From: Anaerolineales bacterium
Lineage (GTDB): Bacteria > Chloroflexota > Anaerolineae > Anaerolineales > JABWBV01
Length of the DNA: 49,831 nt
Assembly (NCBI GenBank): GCA_020634875.1
Contig: JACKAX010000027.1
Span: 1-49,831 of the forward strand
Reading direction: 5' to 3'
Notes under the pieces: generated by a model
Databases searched by the model: none
Told to the model about the DNA's origin: nothing
Seen by the model: the letters and a program-made list of their open reading frames with translations, nothing else
Program-made: the position numbers and the translations under genes
Part shown: piece by piece, positions 1-9,021 of the stretch
Position numbering within the stretch: position 1 is the first letter of the stretch
How the letters are laid out: each line of letters starts with the position of its first letter

Positions 1-356
1 CTGTAAATGAGTATCGTTCCGTTCCGTGGGATGCGGAAATAAAGATAGTTTGGTTTCTACCGGAATGATCGGGATGGAATCCCGAAATTTTGAACGGGTA
101 TGATGGGGCAGGGATGATTTTACCCGAAACGTGACGAACGAAAATTACGCTCTTGTACCGGTGTGCTGCCGGTAGGCAAATGCGGTTCAATGGCTGGCCG
201 TAGACAATGCAGGTGGGTGACAAACCTCATCCTACATCTCAACTATCTTTTTCCGAGGAACATACCCAATTCCAAAAATCTTACACAGAACTTATCCAAT
301 CAAAATAATGCGCCTTTTCACGGTGGTACAATTGCCCCCGTTAAGGAACAACCGTT
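1..356. other. leading spacer without a recognised gene
   Basis: I see no convincing coding region here. The first 120 bases are rich in short GGAATG/CCGTTCC-like words (for example around 15-35 and 60-90), which gives a repetitive look without one clean repeat unit. A possible -10 box TACAAT lies at 327-332, followed by a C-rich stretch, and an AAGGA Shine-Dalgarno-like site lies at about 342-346 ahead of the ATG at 357. I did not find a good -35 box. The short reading frame that starts at 163 has low-complexity, unlikely amino-acid content and was not accepted. Confidence 0.5.
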
Positions 357-977
357 ATGCGCGAGCACCCCATTGATCAAAGCCTGAAAACGTCCACCGG
401 CCCAATTTTTGCTGCCCGGCTGTTCTCCAACGTTGCCAGTCCCCCCGCTTTGTTTTCGGCTTTTGCCTTTCTGATGGCATGGGTGGATCGTCCAAACCTG
501 TTCGGGTTGGCATGGGCGGCTTTGTATGGGTTCCTTGCCCATTTGCTCCCCGTTCTGTACCTTGTATACCTATATAAAAATGGAAAGGTGTACGACATCC
601 ATGTCAGCAGTCCGGCGGAGCGGCGGATTCCGTACCGGGTTGGGTTGGCGGGCGCTTTTGTTTCGTTTCTGATCATCCGTCTTTGGGCGAACATGCCCTT
701 GCTGACGAACCTGATCCTCATCCATGTGTTGATCATGCTCGTTCTCGCCCTCGCCAACGAACTCTGGCTGATCAGCGCCCACGTTGCCACTATTACTGCC
801 CTCACTATTCAAACCGGCCTCGTTTTTGGTTCTCTGTTTAGCCTGTTGATGTTCCCGCTCATTCCCCTCACGTTCTACGTGCGCCGTTATCTCAAACGCC
901 ATACCCTTGGCGAACTGGTCAGTGGGCTGGTTGTCGGCCTTGGGAGTGTGCTGGTGCTCGCGGCGTTCAATCTATAA
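357..977 (+). CDS. PAP2-like integral membrane protein with degenerate active site
   Basis: A 206-residue, highly hydrophobic protein with about six membrane segments (for example residues 27-43, 49-74, 96-111, 114-135, 140-175 and 188-205). It keeps the layout of the type 2 phosphatidic acid phosphatase family: an R/P-rich motif near 88-94 (AERRIPYR), an SGH-like motif that reads S140-A-H142, and a final R176-R-Y...H182-xxx-E186 motif. The first is weak and the second has Ala for Gly, so activity is uncertain. Known PAP2 enzymes dephosphorylate lipid phosphates or pyrophosphates at the membrane. The ATG at 357 has an AAGGA site about ten bases upstream. Its nearest neighbour is a sulfatase-family gene 150 bases downstream, and the spacer holds an inverted repeat. 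Confidence 0.6.
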   Translation: MREHPIDQSLKTSTGPIFAARLFSNVASPPALFSAFAFLMAWVDRPNLFGLAWAALYGFLAHLLPVLYLVYLYKNGKVYDIHVSSPAERRIPYRVGLAGAFVSFLIIRLWANMPLLTNLILIHVLIMLVLALANELWLISAHVATITALTIQTGLVFGSLFSLLMFPLIPLTFYVRRYLKRHTLGELVSGLVVGLGSVLVLAAFNL

Positions 978-982
978 CTGAC

Positions 983-1043
983 GAACGGCGTTTTTTAAAA
1001 AGGTATCTTTGTATTCAAAGAGGTCGCTTAAGGAACGCCGTTC
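983..1043. repeat. inverted repeat with 10-bp arms
   Basis: GAACGGCGTT (983-992) and AACGCCGTTC (1034-1043) are perfect reverse complements about 41 bases apart, just after the PAP2-like gene. A run of T follows the first arm. The long loop makes it a weak terminator candidate; it could instead be a mobile hairpin remnant. The following stretch 1100-1128 (CTTTGCGCCCTTCGCGG-like) is another short-word element of a kind seen in several spacers of this window. Confidence 0.4.
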
Positions 1044-1130
1044 ATGCCAATCTAATTTGCGATTTGGCAAATCGCACGACAAAAATTCTTAAAATCCTTC
1101 GCACACTTTGCGCCCTTCGCGGTAAAAAAT

Positions 1131-2690
1131 ATGCCCAAATCCAAAACCCCAAATATCCTCTTTCTTGTCCTTGATACCCACCGCGCTGACCGCCTCGGTT
1201 GTTACGGTTATGATCGCGGTACCTCCCCCAACCTTGATACCTTCGCCGCGCAAGCCACCGTCTTTGAAAACGCCGTCTCCCCCGGACAGTGGACAATTCC
1301 CGCCCATGCCTCCATGTTTAGCGGAGAATTTCCCACTACGCACGGCACGGTGCAATCCAGCGATGCGCTCGACCCCCGATTTCGTACCCTCGCCGAACGC
1401 CTCAAAACACTTGGCTACCAGACAGTCGGCTTTTGCAACAACCCGCTCGTCGGCGTGCTCAATAACAATCTAAAACGTGGCTTTGACCTCTTCTACAACT
1501 ACGGCGGGGCCATTCCCACGGTCCCGGAGAAGAAAAAGAAAGGGTTGGCGAAATTCTTTTACCACCTGTGGAGCCGCTACACCCAACTGCTCCGTAAAAT
1601 CTCCTACCCCATCCAAAACCTGATCGCCCAAAACGACCGCGTGTTTAATTTCATCCTGAACCCGCTCCTCGTCCCGCTCTGGGCCAAACACGCCCACTTC
1701 AAAGGCGATGCCCCCTCTTCCATTCGCGACTTGGTGGAATACCTCGAACAGCGCAAGGAAACGCAACCTCTGTTCCTTTTCCTCAACGTGATGGAAACCC
1801 ACCTGCCCTACTACCCGCCCGACAAGTTCGTCACGAAGTTCGCCCCCCTGGTCAAAGAAAACGCTCAGGCCCGCGCCTTCATCACCCGCTACAACACGCA
1901 GGCCCTCCACTGGCTCTTGCCGATGAAAAAGCCCTTCACTCCGCTGGAGTACGAAACCCTCAGCAGCATGTACGATGCCGAAGTCGCGTTCCAGGACGAA
2001 GCCCTCGGTAAACTGCTCACCCTGCTCGATACCCCCTATCACCGGGAAAACACCCTCGTCATTATCGCAGGTGATCACGGCGAGATGCTCGGCGAACACC
2101 AAATCATGGGGCACGGGTTGGGCGTTTACCAGGAATTGATCCACGTTCCACTTATGATCCGTTCCCCCGGCCAAACCCAGGCGCGGCGCGTAACCCAGGC
2201 GGTTTCCACCACCCACCTCTTCCACACCGTCCTCGACGCTGTTCATGTTGAAACCGTTGATACCTCTTATGCCCCGGAAGTAGATGTCCGCAGTTGCAGT
2301 CTGCTCCCACTTGTCAAAGGCACGGGTTCCGGTCCGGCGAACACGATCTCGGAAGCGTTCCCGCCTGAGCATGTCATCAACATCATGCAAAAGCGCACCC
2401 CCGATTTGCTGGAAGAATTTCCGAGCGGGGCCAATCATTGGGCGGTGTACCGGCAGGGGTATAAACTGATCGAGATCGAGGCCCATGACGGGGAACTGTA
2501 CCACCTTCCAACCGACCCCCGCGAAGAAACGCCGCTGACGGACGCGCCCCGCGCGGGGGAGCTGCGCCACGAACTGGGCAGCTTTCTCGAATATGCCGCC
2601 GCGCGCCGTCCCGATCACCTGGGTGGCAGTGTTAATTTAGACGATGAACAATTGCGCCAACGCCTGCGAGGGTTGGGGTATTTGGAATAA
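1131..2690 (+). CDS. sulfatase-family (alkaline phosphatase superfamily) hydrolase
   Basis: A 519-residue soluble-looking protein of the sulfatase/phosphodiesterase fold. The N-terminus has the metal site (LVLDTHRADRLGCYGY, D15) and then W-T55-I-P-A-H59 at the position of the sulfatase signature C/S-x-P-x-R. The nucleophile position is therefore Thr, with no Cys or Ser to convert to formylglycine. The second metal site D315-H316-GEMLGEH and H-rich stretch (MGHG) follow. A Thr nucleophile is known in phospho-transferring members of the superfamily, so a phosphoester or phosphoglycolipid substrate is at least as likely as a sulfate ester; this is inference. There is no signal peptide. lgt begins 17 bases downstream, so the two may be co-transcribed. 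Confidence 0.85.
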   Translation: MPKSKTPNILFLVLDTHRADRLGCYGYDRGTSPNLDTFAAQATVFENAVSPGQWTIPAHASMFSGEFPTTHGTVQSSDALDPRFRTLAERLKTLGYQTVGFCNNPLVGVLNNNLKRGFDLFYNYGGAIPTVPEKKKKGLAKFFYHLWSRYTQLLRKISYPIQNLIAQNDRVFNFILNPLLVPLWAKHAHFKGDAPSSIRDLVEYLEQRKETQPLFLFLNVMETHLPYYPPDKFVTKFAPLVKENAQARAFITRYNTQALHWLLPMKKPFTPLEYETLSSMYDAEVAFQDEALGKLLTLLDTPYHRENTLVIIAGDHGEMLGEHQIMGHGLGVYQELIHVPLMIRSPGQTQARRVTQAVSTTHLFHTVLDAVHVETVDTSYAPEVDVRSCSLLPLVKGTGSGPANTISEAFPPEHVINIMQKRTPDLLEEFPSGANHWAVYRQGYKLIEIEAHDGELYHLPTDPREETPLTDAPRAGELRHELGSFLEYAAARRPDHLGGSVNLDDEQLRQRLRGLGYLE

Positions 2691-2707
2691 ACTTTTCTGG
2701 AGCTTTT

Positions 2708-3613
2708 ATGATCAATCCCATTATTTTTTCCTTCAATATCGGTTCTCTGACGTTTTCCCTGCATTGGTACGGGGTGATTTTGATGACGGCGGTCGTGGTT
2801 GGCGCGTGGCTGGCGGATGTGGAATTCCGGCGGCGTGGCGGCGATGAAGAGTTCGTATGGAACGCGCTCGTGTGGATTCTCCCCGCGGGGGTGGTGGGGG
2901 CGCGGTTGTGGTATGTGATCAACGCAATTTTGGGGGGCAGTACCTATTTCACGCAAAATCCGGGCAAGATTTTTGCCATCAACGAAGGTGGTTTGCACAT
3001 TTTTGGCGCGATTTTGTTTGGCGGCGCGGTGGCTTACTGGTATGCCCGGCGGAATAAAGTGGATTTTTTGATGATTTTGGATGCGATGGCCCCTTCCCTC
3101 CTGCTCGCCCAGGCCCTCGCTCGCCCGGCCAATTTCATCAACCAGGAATTGTACGGTCAGCCGACAACCCTACCCTGGGGTATCCCCATCTCCGCCGAAC
3201 ACCGCATTGGCCCGTGGGCGGACATGGAAGCATTCCCCGACACCACCCGCTTCCATCCTACGTTTGCCTATGAAATGATTTGGAATATCATCACGGGTGG
3301 TTTGCTTCTCTGGCTGGTGCGGAAATACCCCGAAAAGTTCAAACCCGGTGCGGCGTTTGCGATTTGGATGGTGTGTGCGGGCGTGGGAAGGTTTATCATC
3401 GAAAGTTTCCGCCCGGATCAGCCGTTGATCCCCGGTACGCTGATTAGCTATTCCCGTCTGATTTCTGGCTTGATTGCGCTCGGTGGGGTGGTTTGGTTAT
3501 TGGTGCGGTACGAGAAAATCCATCTGAAGTTTTGGCCCGCTGGCCCAGAAAAATACAAGATTGTGACTGAGCAAAAATCTCGTGTGCCACGCCCGAAGGC
3601 GCGTGCCCGGTAA
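2708..3613 (+). CDS. lgt: prolipoprotein diacylglyceryl transferase
   Basis: 301 residues with about seven membrane segments. Lgt moves the diacylglyceryl group from phosphatidylglycerol to the lipobox Cys of prolipoproteins at the membrane, the first step of lipoprotein maturation. The family signature is clear: LHWYGVILMTA near the start, the GGLHIFGAILFGG segment, and LARPANFINQELYGQPT, which matches the conserved R-G/A-N-F-x-N region, followed by HPTFAYEM. The ATG has GGAG five bases upstream. At least two proteins in the window, at 27359 and 48357, carry lipoboxes and would be substrates. A strong terminator hairpin follows at 3630. Confidence 0.93.
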   Translation: MINPIIFSFNIGSLTFSLHWYGVILMTAVVVGAWLADVEFRRRGGDEEFVWNALVWILPAGVVGARLWYVINAILGGSTYFTQNPGKIFAINEGGLHIFGAILFGGAVAYWYARRNKVDFLMILDAMAPSLLLAQALARPANFINQELYGQPTTLPWGIPISAEHRIGPWADMEAFPDTTRFHPTFAYEMIWNIITGGLLLWLVRKYPEKFKPGAAFAIWMVCAGVGRFIIESFRPDQPLIPGTLISYSRLISGLIALGGVVWLLVRYEKIHLKFWPAGPEKYKIVTEQKSRVPRPKARAR

Positions 3614-3629
3614 TAATTCAGTTGCGAAC

Positions 3630-3667
3630 AAAAAAGACGGAAACAAGCCCTGTTTCCGTCTTTTTTT
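3630..3667. terminator. bidirectional Rho-independent terminator between lgt and a sensor kinase
   Basis: The 10-bp stem GACGGAAACA (3636-3645) pairs with TGTTTCCGTC (3651-3660) around a five-base loop. It is flanked by A-rich and T-rich tracts, so it can stop transcription from both convergent genes. Confidence 0.9.
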
Positions 3668-3673
3668 GTGGCC

Positions 3674-5536
3674 CTATTCACCTGCCGTCAGCGTGAAATA
3701 AAATGTGGCTCCCTTATCAACTTCGGCCTCTACCCAAATTCGCCCGCCATGCCGGGTGATGATGCGGTGAACCGTAGCCAGCCCCACGCCAGAGCCTTCA
3801 AATTCTTCCACTCGATGCAAACGATAAAATACGCTAAACAATTTATCGGCATATTGCATATCAAACCCGACGCCATTATCGCGGATGTAATAAACAACCT
3901 CTCCGTCGGTATTCTTCCAGTTGACTTCAATCCGAGTCTCGTCGCGTTTGCGCGAATATTTGAGGGCGTTGCCCAAGATGTTCGCGAAGACCTGGCGGAG
4001 CAGGTTCGGATCAGCTTCGCAGATGGGGAAGTCGTTTGCCAGGGTAATGTCTACTTGCCGTCCCGAAAATTCGGGCTGTAAGTCGCTAAGAACATCCTGT
4101 ACAAGAGGAAGCAAAACAATGGGGCGTTTGTGAAGTTCTTGCCTTCCTAACCGGGAAAATGTTAGCAGGTCGTTAATCAGTTGGTTCATGCGTTGGACGC
4201 TTTCGCGAATCCGGTATAAGTAACGTTGCCCGGTTTCATCTAATCGCGATGCATATTCTTGTTCCAGAATGAAAGAAAACCCATCAATACCGCGCAAAGG
4301 GGCACGGAGGTCATGAGAAACTGAATAAGAGAAGGATTCCAACTCCTTGTTCGCGCCTTCTAATTGGGCGGTGCGGACGCGCACGCGTTCTTCTAACTCC
4401 GTATTGAGCAAGCGCGCTTCGGCCTCCGCCCGTTTTCTCTCGAGGAGTTCTTGTTGTAATTGGTCAAACAGACGTGATTTATCAACGGTGATAGCAACTT
4501 GAGTTGCTAGGGTTTCTAACATGCGAATTTGAGCATCCGTGTAAGCATTTGCCTCACGCGCCTGAACAGAGAGGACACCAATGGTCCGGTCTTTGATCAT
4601 AAGTGGAATACCGATATAGGAACGGACTCCCATATCTACAAGTACGACAATTTTGTAGCGCTTTTGGATTTCGGGGTCGGTAATATCCGGGATGACCAGC
4701 GTTTGGCGGGCTTGGATAACCGCGCTTGTCACGCCTGGGTTTTTACTTAATTTTCGGGGAGGAAAATCGAGATCGCCTTCGTATGTTATATACAAAGGGT
4801 AGGAGATTATGTCAGTTTGTTCGTCGTAATTGACAATATAAAACGTGTCTACAATCATCAAGTTTTTTAGCTCTTTCACGAAAGCGCGCACAGCATGGTA
4901 CAAGTCCTGGCCACTGCTGAGAGCCAGCCCGGTATGATAGAGAAGCCTGAGTTCTTCAGCCCGTTGTTTGAGTTGGTTTTCTGTGCGAGTACGCTCGTCC
5001 AATTCCAGGCGGGTGCGTTGAAGACTCTGGGTCAGGCGTCCGAGGGTGGCGAATTGTAAGATGACGATAAGCACGATAACAAAACTGACTACAATGTAAT
5101 CGGCGGGGTTGTTGGTCCAGGGGTAGGGACTGGTGTTCCACCCTTGTGTCTCAGCAAGACCTAAAGTTAGAATAATAGCCAAGCTTAAAAAGCCAAATGC
5201 TACGGCGCCCCAGCGTCCATTGAGTAAACTGGCCGCAATAATGATCGCTGGAAGGGCAAATACAGCCGTATCGCGTAGGCCATGATTTTGAAAGATCAAA
5301 TAGGTTAATAGGCAAAGAGACACTAAAGGGACCATTAAACCTACCAACTTAACCTGTCCTTTATAGACTAGTAGTAAGCCTACCCCCAACACAAACGAGA
5401 AGAGGAACATGGTTAGGCGATTAACATTTGCCAGTGCCAGGGTTAACGTGAAGAGTATGGAGACCGTTAGTATTAGAAGTGTTATATGCTGGTCATCAGG
5501 ATTTGAGGCAGGCAAAGGGGGAATGAGATTTTTCAA
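3674..5536 (-). CDS. membrane sensor histidine kinase (6 TM - GAF - HisKA - HATPase)
   Basis: 620 residues. About six membrane helices fill residues 15-175. A short coiled coil leads to a GAF domain (about 190-350), a second coiled coil (about 355-395), the HisKA dimerisation domain with the phospho-acceptor in SVSHDLRAPLRGIDGF, and a HATPase domain with N, G1 and G2 boxes (NALKYS, DNGVGFDM, GSGVGLATVHRI). It should autophosphorylate in response to a ligand read by GAF or the membrane part; no response regulator is nearby. The start is TTG at 5536-5534, which overlaps the TGA of the upstream kinase gene (5533-5535). A GGGAG site seven bases before it supports this start and translational coupling. 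The C-terminus, RHGGRIWVEAEVDKGATFYFT, is shared with the other local kinases. Confidence 0.9.
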   Translation of the reverse strand: MKNLIPPLPASNPDDQHITLLILTVSILFTLTLALANVNRLTMFLFSFVLGVGLLLVYKGQVKLVGLMVPLVSLCLLTYLIFQNHGLRDTAVFALPAIIIAASLLNGRWGAVAFGFLSLAIILTLGLAETQGWNTSPYPWTNNPADYIVVSFVIVLIVILQFATLGRLTQSLQRTRLELDERTRTENQLKQRAEELRLLYHTGLALSSGQDLYHAVRAFVKELKNLMIVDTFYIVNYDEQTDIISYPLYITYEGDLDFPPRKLSKNPGVTSAVIQARQTLVIPDITDPEIQKRYKIVVLVDMGVRSYIGIPLMIKDRTIGVLSVQAREANAYTDAQIRMLETLATQVAITVDKSRLFDQLQQELLERKRAEAEARLLNTELEERVRVRTAQLEGANKELESFSYSVSHDLRAPLRGIDGFSFILEQEYASRLDETGQRYLYRIRESVQRMNQLINDLLTFSRLGRQELHKRPIVLLPLVQDVLSDLQPEFSGRQVDITLANDFPICEADPNLLRQVFANILGNALKYSRKRDETRIEVNWKNTDGEVVYYIRDNGVGFDMQYADKLFSVFYRLHRVEEFEGSGVGLATVHRIITRHGGRIWVEAEVDKGATFYFTLTAGE

Positions 5537-8202
5537 AAATTTGCTCCCAGGGTAAAAAAGAACGTAGCCCCACAGTCGGTTTCGGCTTCGGCCCAGACTT
5601 GCCCCCCATGACGCGTAATGATCCGGTGAACGAAGGCCAGGCCCATACCAGTCCCTTCGTAGTCCTCTTCCAAATGCATCCGCTGAAAGACCCCGAAAAG
5701 TTTGTTGGCAAATTTCAATTCAAAGCCGATCCCATTATCCTTGATAAAGTATTCCACTTCGTTGTCGTGTTGTTTGGCCCCAATGATAATTTCTGGATGG
5801 GCTACCTTGCGGGTGAATTTAAAGGCATTTTTGATTAATTGAGTCCAAGCTTTTTCGAGCATTTCCGGGTCGGCCAAAGCATTAGGGAGGTGTGACAAAT
5901 GAAGCGTGATTTGCCGGATTTCCTGTTCATCAGCAAACTCTTTTAGGGCTTGTTGGACGAGTGTGTTCATGTTCAGCAATTGTTTTCGTATGGGTTGCCG
6001 TCCTAATTGGGTAAATGCGAGTAATTCGTCTATCATCTGGCCCATGCGTTGTGCGCCAGAGTGTACCCGTTCGAGATAATGTAGCCCTTCTGCATTCATT
6101 TGTTGGGCAAACTCTTCTTGTAAAAGCCTGGAAAACCCAATCATCCCGCGGGCTGGGGCGCGCAAGTCATGGGCAATCGTGTAGCTAAAATCTTGCAGTT
6201 CACGGTTGGCATTTTCTAATTCTGCCGTGCGTTCGGTGACACGGCGTTCTAATTGTTCTTTCCAGCGGGCGGTTTCGATTGCTAGTCCGGCATATCCGGC
6301 GAAGAGTTTGAGGGCCTCTAGTTTTTCATCGGTCAAGGGGAGGCGCGTAAGGGCATTATCTACGGCGATGAGGGCAACCGGTTTGTCGCCAGCCCAGGCC
6401 GCGAGTGTAGCATGTTGGCGCATGGGACGGGTGTCGTCACGGGGGGAAGGGGGCGGACTAGAGGGGATTTCTTCGATGATGCTTAATCCTTTGGGGGTTT
6501 TCATCACCATATTCCAGTTTTCGTGTTCACTGCGGGCACGTAAATACCATGCACTATCTTCAATATCCCCGACAGGCATGGAGAACGCGTCTTGAAATTC
6601 GTTTTGTTGGGGGTCGTATAGCAGAAGTCCCACCCGATCAAAGCCCAGTTCGTGGCGCAAACTGTGGTGAATCTGTTGTAGACACGCTGACAGAGTAACG
6701 GTTTGGGTCACGGCCTGGCCCAATTGGATAACCTTTTCTAACATCTCGCGGCGTAGTTTTTCGCGTATTTCGGCTTTTTTTTGGGCGGTAATATCTTTAC
6801 CTGCCCCATAAACGGCGATGAGTTGGTTTTGCTTTTCGTCCCAAACTGGATGGGCGTTGAAGTGGACCCAACGGGGGGGGCCGGTACGAGGCATGATTTG
6901 CATTTCGGTTTCTATTTTTCGGTTTTTTAGAAGAATTTCTCTGGCCTGATCATCCTTTGGCAAACTTTCGGGGGAAAGAATACTACGCCACCCGCCACGA
7001 GCTTTGTACTCGGCCAGAGTATAGCCTGTGATGCTTTCAAACGCGCCCATGACCCAATCTACTTCAAATGCGCCGCCTGGCAGAACTTTAGAAGAAAAAG
7101 CATAGTCGGAGCTAAGGGTGCTGATCAGCCGGTAGCGATTTTCACTCTCACGCAGGGCCTGTTCAATTTTTTTGCGGGCATCAATATCCCGGGCTACGCC
7201 AATAATGCCTGTTGGCTTTCCTTTTTCATCGCGCAGAAAACTGACTTTAACTTCACACCAGTAGGTAGAGCCGTCCTTACGAGTGTATTCCAGTTCGATC
7301 AGTCGGGAATAACCAGGGTCGCGATGGCGGTCGGGGTTGGACATTTCTTCGGCGAAGAGACGCATGGCTTTTTCGTAAGAGGCAGGGGTAAACGCTTCCC
7401 GTATGGGTTGGCGCATGGCTTCTTCTACGGTGAGGCCGCGTGCCCTTTCAACCGAGGGGCTAATATAGGTCAAAACCAGATTTAGATCTGTTACCCAGAT
7501 TACATCGCTGGCATATTCGGCGATGAGCCGGTAGCGGGCCTCACTCGCAGAAAGTTCAGCGGTGCGTTGGGCAATCCCCATTTCCAGGTCGGTGTTGAGT
7601 TGGCGGAGTTTTTCTTCGGCGCGGGCTTGTTGTTGTAAGGCGTTGTCCACATGGCGCAAGGTAATATCCAATAGGGAAGCAACAATAAGAAAATAGGCTG
7701 AGATATTTATCCAAGTCGCCAATAGTGGCATAGGTTGGGATGGGTTAATAAAATGATGAGTTTGCTCAGCCCAGATTAGAAACAGGCCGAACAAAGCTCC
7801 TATAGAAGCGATGAGATACCCTGCATAACGATGAATAAACAAGGCGGCGAGGATGACAATAATTGCAAACGCAGCATAGGCCGTTCCCCGCACGCCTATC
7901 CCAATAATGGTGCCATAAATGATGATGGCACTATACCCCGCAACCATTCCCCCCGCGACCACTTTGTAGTAACCGTGGCGCAGAAAAGCCCACATGAAAC
8001 CTGCCAGGAGAAAACTCAACAAGGACGCGATTCGTAAGCGTTCCCACCCTGGGCTACGAATCAAAAAGGTGCTAAGTAGGGAGATACCTCCAAAAAAGAA
8101 ACTAAAAAAGACAATGGCTTGGAGGATTTTGACGATATCCAACCGGGCCGTGGAAGGTTCGGCTTCATTCGCAGAAAAAAGAGAGGGGGGTGGTTTGTTC
8201 AT
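5533..8202 (-). CDS. membrane sensor histidine kinase (6 TM - PAS - PAS - GAF - HisKA - HATPase)
   Basis: 889 residues when started at the ATG at 8202 (MNKPPPS); an upstream in-frame ATG at 8244 would begin inside the remnant of another kinase. About six membrane helices (residues 25-195), two PAS domains (about 230-355 and 365-490, each ending in a PAC-like GVARDIDA / GAGKDITA segment), GAF (about 505-660), HisKA with YTIAHDLRAPARGMIGF, and HATPase with NAFKFT, DNGIGFEL and GTGMGLAFVHRI. The stop overlaps the TTG start of the 620-residue kinase, so the pair is probably one translation unit. Length and domain order equal those of the kinase at 11746-14415, pointing to duplication. No response regulator is adjacent; signalling partners must be elsewhere. 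Confidence 0.9.
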   Translation of the reverse strand: MNKPPPSLFSANEAEPSTARLDIVKILQAIVFFSFFFGGISLLSTFLIRSPGWERLRIASLLSFLLAGFMWAFLRHGYYKVVAGGMVAGYSAIIIYGTIIGIGVRGTAYAAFAIIVILAALFIHRYAGYLIASIGALFGLFLIWAEQTHHFINPSQPMPLLATWINISAYFLIVASLLDITLRHVDNALQQQARAEEKLRQLNTDLEMGIAQRTAELSASEARYRLIAEYASDVIWVTDLNLVLTYISPSVERARGLTVEEAMRQPIREAFTPASYEKAMRLFAEEMSNPDRHRDPGYSRLIELEYTRKDGSTYWCEVKVSFLRDEKGKPTGIIGVARDIDARKKIEQALRESENRYRLISTLSSDYAFSSKVLPGGAFEVDWVMGAFESITGYTLAEYKARGGWRSILSPESLPKDDQAREILLKNRKIETEMQIMPRTGPPRWVHFNAHPVWDEKQNQLIAVYGAGKDITAQKKAEIREKLRREMLEKVIQLGQAVTQTVTLSACLQQIHHSLRHELGFDRVGLLLYDPQQNEFQDAFSMPVGDIEDSAWYLRARSEHENWNMVMKTPKGLSIIEEIPSSPPPSPRDDTRPMRQHATLAAWAGDKPVALIAVDNALTRLPLTDEKLEALKLFAGYAGLAIETARWKEQLERRVTERTAELENANRELQDFSYTIAHDLRAPARGMIGFSRLLQEEFAQQMNAEGLHYLERVHSGAQRMGQMIDELLAFTQLGRQPIRKQLLNMNTLVQQALKEFADEQEIRQITLHLSHLPNALADPEMLEKAWTQLIKNAFKFTRKVAHPEIIIGAKQHDNEVEYFIKDNGIGFELKFANKLFGVFQRMHLEEDYEGTGMGLAFVHRIITRHGGQVWAEAETDCGATFFFTLGANF

Positions 8203-8212
8203 AGATTGTTTT

Positions 8213-8653
8213 TCAGCCCATTGAAAAATAGAAAGTCGCGCCATTTTGGATACTGGTCTCGACCCATATCTGCCCATTGTGTTGTTCGAAAATTCGAGTT
8301 GCCAGCGCTAATCCCATTCCGGTTCCTTCATACTCGTCTTTGATATGTAAACGTTGGAATACGCCGAATTATTTTGAAGCGTACTGCATTTCAAAGCCGA
8401 TTCCATTATTACAAATAAAATAGTAAGGGGTCCCCTCATGCTGACCAACGCCAATTTCAATGTGAGCTATGGCGCGTGGTTGTGTAAATTTTACGGCATT
8501 TGCAAGAAGTTGTCGCCAAAGTTGTTCGAGTAAATTTGGGTCACTCTGGCAAGGGGATAAGTCATGTAGAATGAAGGTAATGGCGCGGTTGGGGACCTCT
8601 GCCTGTTGCCTGGCCCATACCCGTTCAACGAGAGCATATATATCTACAAATTG
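8213..8653 (-). pseudogene. C-terminal remnant of a third sensor histidine kinase
   Basis: Translation of the - strand gives a recognisable HATPase domain: QFVDIYALVERV..., NLLEQLWRQLLANAVKFT, NNGIGFEMQYASK, stop, [28 protein letters not shown], then GATFYFSMG and a TGA at 8213-8215. Everything upstream of the HATPase (membrane part, sensors and HisKA) is missing. A TAA at 8369-8371 replaces the Leu found in the intact paralogue (ANKLFGVF), consistent with one base change. The fragment ends ten bases before the ATG of the 889-residue kinase. It is directly preceded, in the same frame, by another kinase tail. This is seen directly in the translation; that it was once a full gene is inference. 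Confidence 0.85.
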
Positions 8654-8683
8654 TTTGTAAATACATGAAAACTCCTGACCGGT

Positions 8684-8797
8684 TCAGCCTAACGTGAAAT
8701 AAAAGATTGCGCCCTTTTCAAGTTCTGCCCCGGCCCAAGTGCTTCCTCCATGTCGGGAGATGATTCGTCGCAAAGTGGCTAACCGAATGCCGGTGTA
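8684..8797 (-). pseudogene. extreme C-terminal remnant of a fourth sensor histidine kinase
   Basis: About 37 codons on the - strand read [29 protein letters not shown] and AIFYFTLG, followed by a TGA at 8684-8686. This is the G2-box-to-end segment of the local kinase family (compare RIITRHGG..W.EAE...GATFFFTLG). Two stop codons lie just upstream, and the next 200 bases hold no more kinase sequence. It is in the same frame as the third remnant downstream. Confidence 0.8.
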
Positions 8798-9021
8798 TTA
8801 TTATCCCGTTTCCCGCTCAACCCCAAAGGGGGAGGAAAGCAGGAGGGGGCCAGGGCAGCCATTCCCTGAAAGTACAAATATCAGGAAATTTCATAGATTT
8901 AGATGATGTGGTTTTGGACTTGACGGGTATATTATCCCATTGAAAATTCAAGAATTCAAACGGGGAGTTTTGCCCGGGGCAGGCTGTAATTCGTGATAAT
9001 GTTAGGGATGGTTTAAATGCA
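8798..9021. other. spacer between kinase remnants and surface-protein gene
   Basis: I see no gene here on either strand. A 72-codon open frame on the - strand (8817-9035) has no recognisable features, runs into the downstream hairpin, and is probably chance. Confidence 0.5.

Noticed and set aside
290..310. possible DnaA boxes (TTATCCA-like)
   Set aside because: Only one partial match is present, with no cluster and no dnaA, dnaN or gidA nearby.
1470..2618. 382-codon open frame on the - strand opposite the sulfatase-family gene
   Set aside because: Fully antisense to a well-supported gene; no start signal or motif.
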